Source: CAZERD01 sp964515405
GTDB lineage: Bacteria; Campylobacterota_A; Desulfurellia; Desulfurellales; CAZERD01
NCBI GenBank assembly: GCA_964515405.1
Contig: CAZERD010000021.1
Span: forward strand, 1 to 22,778
DNA length: 22,778 bases
Reading direction: 5' to 3'
The notes under the pieces are model-generated. The model worked only from the letters and a program-made list of their open reading frames with translations. It ran no database searches and had not been told where the DNA came from. A program made the position numbers and the translations under genes. Of the stretch, positions 7,252 to 13,618 are shown piece by piece (within the stretch, counting starts at the first letter, position 1; each line of letters starts with the position of its first letter).

Positions 7252-8766
7252 ATGTCCAAAAAATACGTAGGAGCTATAGACCAGGGAACAACAAGTACTA
7301 GGTTCATGTTGTTCAACCACAGTGGTGAGGTAGTAGGATCACATCAAATAGAACACGAACAGATATACCCCCAGCCGGGCTGGGTGGAACACAACCCCAT
7401 GGAAGTTATAGAGAAAACGAGAAAAACAATAAAACACACCCTAAACTCTCTGAACATAAAACCTGAAGAGATAGCATCCATAGGGATAACAAATCAGAGA
7501 GAAACATCCCTTATATGGAACAAGGAAACAGGAAAGCCGTATTACAACGCAATAGTGTGGCAGGACACAAGAACCAAGGACATCTGTGACGAACTCATAA
7601 GCGACGGAGGACAGGATAGATTTAGGGAAAAGACAGGACTACCCATAGCTACGTATTTTTCGGGAACAAAGATTAAATGGCTCTTAGACAATGTACCAGA
7701 AATAAGAAAAGATGCAGAAAAAGGCAAAGCCCTGTTCGGTAATATGGACTCATGGATTATATGGTGGCTCACAGGGGGACCAGACGGAGGAATACACGTT
7801 ACAGACGTAACAAATGCAAGCAGAACCATGTTGATGAACCTGAACACGCTTGACTGGGATGATGAAATGCTAACCATATTCGGCATTCCACGTTCAATTT
7901 TACCCCAAATACGGCCATCAAGCGACCCAGGAATATATGGCTACACCAAGGAATCAGACGCATTCGGAGGAGAAATCCCCGTATGTGGAGATCTTGGAGA
8001 CCAGCAGGCAGCTCTCTTCGGGCAAACATGCTTTGAGATCGGAGACGCCAAAAATACATACGGGACGGGATGTTTTGTACTCCTCAACACAGGGAATAAA
8101 CCCATACAGAGCAAACATGGCCTCGTGACAACGCTGGGATATAAACTGGGAAGTAAAGACGCTGTATATGCACTTGAAGGATCAATAGCTATAACAGGTG
8201 CCTTGGTTCAGTGGCTACGTGATAACCTCAAAATGCTCGAGAAATCTTCAGACATAGAGAAATACGCAAGGGAAGTTGAAGATAATGGTGGAGTATACTT
8301 TGTGCCTGCATTCTCTGGCCTTTTTGCACCGTACTGGAGGATGGATGCCCGCGGTGTAATCGTGGGACTAACAAGATATGCCAACAAAGGACACATAATG
8401 AGAGCAGCTCTTGAAGCCACAGCATACCAAACAAGAGATGTCATAGACGCCATGTACAACGACTCTGGCATAAAACTAACTTCCCTCAAGGTTGATGGTG
8501 GCATGGTTCAGAATGAACTCCTTATGGAGTTCCAGGCTGATATATTAGGAACTCGCGTCATAAGACCCAAGGTAGCAGAAACAACAGCCCTGGGTGCTGC
8601 TTATGCCTCTGGACTTGCAGTAGGCTTCTGGGAAAACCTTGAAGATCTCAAAAAAAACTGGATCCAAGACAAAGCCATTGAACCCACAATGCCAGAAGAA
8701 AAAAGAGAACACCTATACAAGCTATGGAAAAAGGCTGTAGAAAGAACATTAAATTGGGTTGAATAA
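7252..8766 (+). CDS. glpK: Glycerol kinase
   Basis: GlpK is a cytoplasmic FGGY-family kinase that turns glycerol plus ATP into glycerol 3-phosphate, trapping glycerol that enters by GlpF. The 504 residues are full length. Visible features are the N-terminal phosphate loop GAIDQGTTSTRF at 7-18, the substrate segment NQRETSLIW with VWQDTRT, GDQQAALFGQ near 242-251, and the C-terminal DGGMVQNELLMEFQADIL signature. The loop that carries the HPr-phosphorylated histidine in Firmicutes GlpK reads SDAFGGEIPV here, with Asp236 at the aligned position, so HPr activation of that kind is not expected. It sits 17 nt after dhaL. No glycerol-3-phosphate dehydrogenase is present in the window, so the next step must be encoded elsewhere. 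Confidence 0.97.
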   Translation: MSKKYVGAIDQGTTSTRFMLFNHSGEVVGSHQIEHEQIYPQPGWVEHNPMEVIEKTRKTIKHTLNSLNIKPEEIASIGITNQRETSLIWNKETGKPYYNAIVWQDTRTKDICDELISDGGQDRFREKTGLPIATYFSGTKIKWLLDNVPEIRKDAEKGKALFGNMDSWIIWWLTGGPDGGIHVTDVTNASRTMLMNLNTLDWDDEMLTIFGIPRSILPQIRPSSDPGIYGYTKESDAFGGEIPVCGDLGDQQAALFGQTCFEIGDAKNTYGTGCFVLLNTGNKPIQSKHGLVTTLGYKLGSKDAVYALEGSIAITGALVQWLRDNLKMLEKSSDIEKYAREVEDNGGVYFVPAFSGLFAPYWRMDARGVIVGLTRYANKGHIMRAALEATAYQTRDVIDAMYNDSGIKLTSLKVDGGMVQNELLMEFQADILGTRVIRPKVAETTALGAAYASGLAVGFWENLEDLKKNWIQDKAIEPTMPEEKREHLYKLWKKAVERTLNWVE

Positions 8767-8773
8767 AAAAAAG

Positions 8774-8790
8774 GGGGGGGTTACCCCCTC
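8774..8790 (+). repeat. G/C-tract hairpin between glpK and dhaM
   Basis: A G run (8774-8780) pairs with CCCCCTC (8784-8790) around a TTA loop, with one G-T pair. An A run precedes it, but TATTTG rather than a T tract follows. It lies seven bases after the glpK stop. It looks like an intercistronic stability or processing element, or a weak terminator that lowers dhaM expression. Confidence 0.55.
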
Positions 8791-8806
8791 TATTTGAGGT
8801 AAAGGA

Positions 8807-11269
8807 ATGGTTAACTTGGTACTGGTATCACATAGCCCAGAGGTGGCTGAGGGCATCAAAAAGCTAGTGGAGCAAATGATCCAGAACGAAGAGATAACAG
8901 TAGAGGCAGCGGGCGGCACAGATACAGGAGACATAGGAACAAGCATAGATAAGATAACAAGCGCCATACAAAAATGTATGAGCGAAGAAGGCGTGCTTGT
9001 TCTTATGGATCTTGGTAGCGCTGTCATGACAACAGAGATGTGTCTCGACATGCTCCCCGAAGATGTTAGAGGCAAGGTTAAACTCAGCAATGCACCACTT
9101 GTGGAAGGGGCAATAGCAGCAGCCGGTGCATCAGTCCAGGGTCTAAGTCTCACAGAGGTAGACAGAGCAGCCAATGAAACCAAAAACACAGCAAAGGTTG
9201 AACAACCAAAAGAGACCTTTTCTGAAACCGATTCTGTGGAAGGAAAAGATTACATATCTACGTTCGCAAGGATCACCAATAAAACCGGTTTGCACGCAAG
9301 ACCAGCATCCATTTTTGTTGAAACAGCTTCTAGGTTTAAAAGTGAGATAAGGATTAAAAACATCAGTGCAAACAAACCAAGCGTCAACGCCAAAAGCATA
9401 ATGGAGGTAGCAACGTCAGGCACAGCGAACAAAGGGGAATGGGTAAAGGTAATGGCAAAGGGTGAGGACGCCAAGGAATGCTTAAGCACCCTTAAGTCCC
9501 TCATTGAATCTGGCTTCAATGAACAACCAGAAAAAGAAGACGAACAAGATCTCAAAGAGATACCTTCCTCCTTTTCAGGTCAAGCAGTAAGCGAAGGGTA
9601 TGCTATTGGGGAAGCTTTCATATACAAGGAAAAACCACCAGAACCATATCCCAAACACATAAAAAATCCCGAAGAGGAGATAAAAAGGCTTCGTGACGCT
9701 GTGCTAAAGACAAGGGAACATTTACTGAAGGCCGCTGAACAAATAGGAGGGGAAGAATCCGGGATATTCCAGTTTCATGAGATGATGCTCAAGGATGAAA
9801 AACTGATTTCAGACATAGAAAAATTTATAAGGGAAAACTCAATAAATGCTGAGTTCGCTGTTAGTGTTGCATTCAACAAATGGATCCGTAAACTTTCAAC
9901 CTCTAGCAATGCGCTTATGAAAACAAGAGACAAAGACATGGTAGATGTCAAAGAAAGATTAATATCTACACTCATGGGTTTCTCTTCTCAACATAACACA
10001 CCTCCAGACAACTCTATTTTACTAACTGAGGAACTTTTACCTTCAGACGCAGCCAACATAGATCCCCGCAGGGTTAAAGGTATAGCCGCAGCTTTTGGAG
10101 GAACTACATCACACGCAGCTATTATAGCAAGAACACTAGGCATACCATGCGTAGTGGGCCTAAAAAGGGGGATCCTCTCCATAAAGCCGGGTACAAAGGT
10201 GGCCATTGACGGAAAAGAGGGAATGCTCATAGTAGATCCCACGGAAAAAGAAAAAACAAAACTCTTCACAAGAGAAAAAATCTTCAAACAAACAACCAAA
10301 TCTCTCCTTAAAAAAGCCAAAGAGAAAGCTATAACATCCGATGGGCACAGAATAGAAGTAGTAGCCAATATTGCGAAACCATCAGAAGCAAAGCAACTAA
10401 CTGAGCTTGGGGCTGAAGGGGTTGGACTAATGAGAAGCGAGTTCCTCTATATCAATAGGGAAAGCCCTCCCAGTTTTGAGGAAGAATACAATGCATATAT
10501 GTCTGTAGCAGAGACAATGAAAGACAAAACTGTCGTTATCAGAACGCTTGATGCTGGAGGCGACAAGAATATTCCCTATTTGAATCTAGAAAGAGAAGAC
10601 AACCCTTTCCTAGGAGTAAGAGCAATTAGGCTGTACAAAAACCACATAGAGATATTCAAAAACCAAATAAGAGCTATAATGAAGGCAAACAAATATGGGA
10701 ACGTGCAAATAATGATACCCATGATATCAGGTGTAGAGGAAATACTCTGGGCAAAAGAGATTATTGAACAGGAATACAAGAACATACAAACAGTACAAGA
10801 AAAACCCAAACAACCAAGTATTGGAATAATGGTAGAGATTCCTTCAGCAGCAATCCTTTCCGACAAGCTCGCCAAACACGTGGATTTCTTCAGCATAGGC
10901 TCAAACGACCTCACTCAATACACATTAGCTTGCGATAGAGGGAACAAAAACCTCAACTACCTTTACGATCCCATGCACCCAGCGGTACTGGAACTTATAA
11001 AGAAAACAGTAGATTCAGCCCACAGCAATGGAATATGGTGTGGTGTGTGTGGAGAAATGGCTGCAGACCCTATCTCCCTGACGGTTTTATGCGGAATAGG
11101 AGTAGACGAGCTGAGCATGAGTCCCGCTTCTATCCCGAAAGCCAAAGAAACCATAAGAAACATAAGCTTCTCAGATGTCCAGGCGATAGCTCGCGAATGC
11201 CTCAGCAAAACCTCTCCAAAGGAGTGCAGGAAGCTAATCTCCGACTACCTTCTAATACCAAGGGGATGA
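8807..11269 (+). CDS. dhaM: DhaM-HPr-Enzyme I fusion, PTS phosphorelay for Dha kinase
   Basis: One 820-residue cytoplasmic protein joins three PTS modules. Residues 1 to about 125 form a DhaM/EIIA-mannose-like domain with the phospho-histidine in LVSHS (His9). After an acidic linker comes an HPr domain (about 148-240) with the NKTGLHARPAS motif (His163). From about 255 onward is a complete Enzyme I: the swivelling His436 in GGTTSHAAIIA, then a PEP-binding barrel containing GVGLMRSEFLY, RTLDAGGDK, SIGSNDLTQY and Cys748 in GVCGEMA. Phosphate should flow from PEP to His436, His163, His9 and then DhaL-ADP. E. coli DhaM carries only a truncated Enzyme I and depends on the general PTS; this form needs none. 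The start ATG at 8807 is preceded by GAGGT at 8796-8800. It is the last gene of the operon. Confidence 0.94.
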   Translation: MVNLVLVSHSPEVAEGIKKLVEQMIQNEEITVEAAGGTDTGDIGTSIDKITSAIQKCMSEEGVLVLMDLGSAVMTTEMCLDMLPEDVRGKVKLSNAPLVEGAIAAAGASVQGLSLTEVDRAANETKNTAKVEQPKETFSETDSVEGKDYISTFARITNKTGLHARPASIFVETASRFKSEIRIKNISANKPSVNAKSIMEVATSGTANKGEWVKVMAKGEDAKECLSTLKSLIESGFNEQPEKEDEQDLKEIPSSFSGQAVSEGYAIGEAFIYKEKPPEPYPKHIKNPEEEIKRLRDAVLKTREHLLKAAEQIGGEESGIFQFHEMMLKDEKLISDIEKFIRENSINAEFAVSVAFNKWIRKLSTSSNALMKTRDKDMVDVKERLISTLMGFSSQHNTPPDNSILLTEELLPSDAANIDPRRVKGIAAAFGGTTSHAAIIARTLGIPCVVGLKRGILSIKPGTKVAIDGKEGMLIVDPTEKEKTKLFTREKIFKQTTKSLLKKAKEKAITSDGHRIEVVANIAKPSEAKQLTELGAEGVGLMRSEFLYINRESPPSFEEEYNAYMSVAETMKDKTVVIRTLDAGGDKNIPYLNLEREDNPFLGVRAIRLYKNHIEIFKNQIRAIMKANKYGNVQIMIPMISGVEEILWAKEIIEQEYKNIQTVQEKPKQPSIGIMVEIPSAAILSDKLAKHVDFFSIGSNDLTQYTLACDRGNKNLNYLYDPMHPAVLELIKKTVDSAHSNGIWCGVCGEMAADPISLTVLCGIGVDELSMSPASIPKAKETIRNISFSDVQAIARECLSKTSPKECRKLISDYLLIPRG

Positions 11270-11326
11270 AACAGGTTCAAAAATTATACCTTTTACGCTT
11301 TTTGTTACCGTTACACTTGTTTTTCA

Positions 11327-11346
11327 ATATATTAATAAGAATATAT
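11327..11346 (+). repeat. AT-rich inverted repeat upstream of the nap promoter
   Basis: Perfect 7-bp arms ATATATT (11327-11333) and AATATAT (11340-11346) are separated by six bases. It is centred roughly 110 bp before the predicted napC transcription start. It could be an activator site, but such AT-only palindromes occur by chance. The rest of 11270-11413 holds no gene and no clear terminator. Confidence 0.3.
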
Positions 11347-11413
11347 CGGTTAAGCAATTTTCCTTCTACAACGGGTAAAAAAGGATGCAAACTTTGTAAG
11401 AAATACATTTCTG

Positions 11414-11442
11414 TTGACATTCCCCAAAAAAGCAGTATTAAT
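11414..11442 (+). promoter_or_regulatory. Sigma70-like promoter of the nap-hao cluster
   Basis: A perfect TTGACA -35 box (11414-11419) is followed after 17 nt by ATTAAT (11437-11442), or after 16 nt by TATTAA. Transcription would start near 11449, about 40 nt before the napC ATG. The weak -10 box fits a promoter that needs an activator. No clear FNR or HcpR palindrome could be recognised. Confidence 0.55.
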
Positions 11443-11488
11443 CTTTAAGAGATATATTTGGTATTTCGTAACGGGGTGGTGTATTGTC

Positions 11489-12070
11489 ATGTTTTTCAAA
11501 CGTGGTATTTTTTGGTGCATTGGGTGTGTGCTTATTCTCTCAATCATCGGATTATGGGTGGCAAACATTCTCTTCTTTGATTCTACTCCGGATTTAAATT
11601 CACCAAATGCAACCGTAAAGGCCGGATTATGTGCATCATGCCACGCGATGAAGCCCATGGTTAGGTCTTTCTACCTAAGCATACATGGTGGAAATAACAA
11701 ATATGGCTTTGCCGTGACAAGTTGTACGGATTGCCACCTACCACACAACAGCCTAACAGGTTTCCTTATAGCAAAAGGAATAAGAGGCTTAACAGATATA
11801 TTCGCAAACATCGGGCTAACCAAAAAAGCCAATCTAAGAGAACATTACTATCACATGAAAGAGTTTGTATTTGACAGTGGGTGTATGCAGTGCCATTCCA
11901 ACTTGAGAAACAATAATTCCCACATAAGCGCAGCTGCCAGATTCGCCCACCATTACTACTTTACTCACAGGAAGGAGCTCTCATGCGTCAGTTGTCATAA
12001 CGATATGACCACACCAAACTTTGCCCATCCAGGGCTGCTGGATGAAGTATCAAGCAATAATAATTTTTAG
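11489..12070 (+). CDS. napC: NapC/NrfH-family tetrahaem quinol dehydrogenase
   Basis: This membrane-anchored periplasmic cytochrome takes electrons from quinol and passes them to periplasmic reductases. The 193 residues begin with one membrane helix (about 7-30) after a basic start. Four CxxCH haem sites follow: 48-52, 79-83, 132-136 and 166-170. The first reads CASCHAM, a CxxCHxM arrangement like the one whose Met ligates haem 1 in Desulfovibrio NrfH, so the protein is closer to NrfH than to five-haem forms. The ATG at 11489 is chosen because an earlier in-frame TTG lies on the -35 box; its ribosome site (GGGGTGG) is weak. It is followed 15 nt later by hao and stands at the head of the nap cluster, so it may feed Hao, Nap or both. 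Confidence 0.9.
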   Translation: MFFKRGIFWCIGCVLILSIIGLWVANILFFDSTPDLNSPNATVKAGLCASCHAMKPMVRSFYLSIHGGNNKYGFAVTSCTDCHLPHNSLTGFLIAKGIRGLTDIFANIGLTKKANLREHYYHMKEFVFDSGCMQCHSNLRNNNSHISAAARFAHHYYFTHRKELSCVSCHNDMTTPNFAHPGLLDEVSSNNNF

Positions 12071-12085
12071 AAAGGAGGGGTTGAG

Positions 12086-13552
12086 ATGCGGAAGATTCCC
12101 TGGTTACTCGCAGCTTTGGCATTCTTTCTCATGGAAAGCATAGCCATGGGGAGTAACAGCTTGAGTAGCAACAAATACTTCGTGGAACTGAAAAAGTTTA
12201 CTCCCTCTGGTGTCACAAATGCCCAGTGCCTTAGCTGCCACAAGGCAATGGACAAAGGCATCGTAGCGGATTGGCAACATTCCGTGCATGCAAAGGTAGG
12301 GGTTGGTTGTGTCCAGTGCCATGTGGTTCCAAAAAATTACCCCACAGCCATGAAAACACATCCGTTCAAGGGTGCCAATTGGTCGGTGGCAGTAGCTGTA
12401 TCATCCGTGACGTGTGCCAAATGTCATGCCAAAGAGGTGAAGGAATTTCTCAATTCAGGACATGCGCGTGCCGCTGCTCAATGGCTGATGGAAAACGGAA
12501 CCACCCACGGCAAAGCCATGACCAAATTAGCTATAAGGTATGAAGGTGCTGCTGGTGGCAAGGGGTTGTACTACGACTTCAACAAAAACTCAGAGCTCAA
12601 ATACGCTGCTATGGAGAATGGATGTGTTCAGTGCCACGGTACAATCATAAAGCTTAATAAAAACGGAATCCCCACCCACCAAACATGGCCAAACGACGGC
12701 ATAGCCTCGCTCTATCCGGATGGCGGCGTAGGAAACTGCCTCGCATGCCACTCAAGGCATAAGTTCTCGGCAGCGGAAGCAAGAAACCCCGCCTCATGTG
12801 AAAACTGCCACCTCGGACCAGATCACCCGGATAAAGAGATATTTGATAGCTCCGTACATGGTCATATATTTGCATCAAATCCTGAAGACTACAAATTCAA
12901 CACACAAATGTTGAAACCCGGTGTAACACTCAGGGGACCAACATGCTACACATGCCATATGAGCGCTATAAACGGACTAACCGCCACACACAACGTCAGC
13001 CTGAGACTGAAATGGAACATGTGGGCTCCCAAGAGCTTCTTGAGAACCGGAGGATACGAGACAGCAGGATGGAGCTGGTGGGATAATATGAAAGTAATAA
13101 GAGGCAATCCAAAGGCTGGTAACCCCAACGGACCCTCCGCAGCAAGGGCACAAATGAAACAGGTATGTGCAACATGTCATGAGGTTACCTTTACCAATAA
13201 CTTCTTCGCCAGGGTTGACGATGCCATCAAGCTCTATGACGAGTACTTCCACGCAGCAAACAAGATGCTTGTAGCTCTGAAATCCAAAGGACTCATCAAG
13301 AAAGATCTCTGGAGCGATCCATTCTTCAAACTCTACTACTACATGTGGCATCACGATGGTAGAAGAATGAGACAAGGCGCTGCCATGGGAAGCCCAGACT
13401 ATGCTCACTGGCATGGCGTCTTCCAGGTTATGCAGGATATAAGGGAAATGAAAGATATTTACAACTACAGAATGAGAATGCTTAAGAAGCTCGGCAACCC
13501 CGAAAAGGTTCTCGCCGAAGAGCCACCAATGCCCGTCGTATCACACAACTAA
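12086..13552 (+). CDS. hao: Octahaem hydroxylamine-oxidoreductase-family cytochrome (Hao), probable nitrite/hydroxylamine reductase
   Basis: The protein is a periplasmic octahaem cytochrome c of the HAO family. The 488 residues open with a signal peptide (about 1-22). They hold eight CxxCH sites, at 48, 75, 110, 180, 218, 238, 287 and 361 (first Cys); the fourth corresponds to the catalytic haem of the family. The C-terminal part holds the family segment with WHHDGRR and SPDYAHWHG (about 421-444). In Campylobacterota, Hao homologues with a NapC-type partner work reductively, turning nitrite to ammonium via hydroxylamine. Sitting between napC and the nap genes, with no nrfA present, this one probably does the same. 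The oxidative enzymes need a Tyr crosslink to the catalytic haem, and I could not establish by eye whether that Tyr is aligned. An oxidising role is less likely in this context. A strong ribosome site, AAAGGAGG, is at 12071-12078. Confidence 0.92.
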   Translation: MRKIPWLLAALAFFLMESIAMGSNSLSSNKYFVELKKFTPSGVTNAQCLSCHKAMDKGIVADWQHSVHAKVGVGCVQCHVVPKNYPTAMKTHPFKGANWSVAVAVSSVTCAKCHAKEVKEFLNSGHARAAAQWLMENGTTHGKAMTKLAIRYEGAAGGKGLYYDFNKNSELKYAAMENGCVQCHGTIIKLNKNGIPTHQTWPNDGIASLYPDGGVGNCLACHSRHKFSAAEARNPASCENCHLGPDHPDKEIFDSSVHGHIFASNPEDYKFNTQMLKPGVTLRGPTCYTCHMSAINGLTATHNVSLRLKWNMWAPKSFLRTGGYETAGWSWWDNMKVIRGNPKAGNPNGPSAARAQMKQVCATCHEVTFTNNFFARVDDAIKLYDEYFHAANKMLVALKSKGLIKKDLWSDPFFKLYYYMWHHDGRRMRQGAAMGSPDYAHWHGVFQVMQDIREMKDIYNYRMRMLKKLGNPEKVLAEEPPMPVVSHN

Positions 13553-13568
13553 ATAGAAGCAAAAAACA

Positions 13569-13600
13569 GGCACTCCCTCTGGTGAAAAGGGTGGGGTGCC
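13569..13600 (+). repeat. Hairpin between hao and ccsBA
   Basis: GGCACTCC (13569-13576) pairs with GGGGTGCC (13593-13600), eight pairs with one G-T, around a 16-base loop that can pair further. TTAAC follows, so there is no proper T tract. It fills the 66-nt gap between the two genes and may set the hao:ccsBA expression ratio by partial termination or mRNA processing. Confidence 0.55.
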
Positions 13601-13618
13601 TTAACTTGGAGAAACGCT

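Noticed and set aside
11035..11448. A 137-residue frame running from the end of dhaM into the intergenic region
   Set aside because: It is mostly an out-of-frame shadow of Enzyme I, has no ribosome site and no family-like features.
11414..11488. N-terminal extension of napC from the TTG at 11414
   Set aside because: The TTG is part of a perfect -35 box and the ATG at 11489 gives a normal NapC/NrfH-type anchor.
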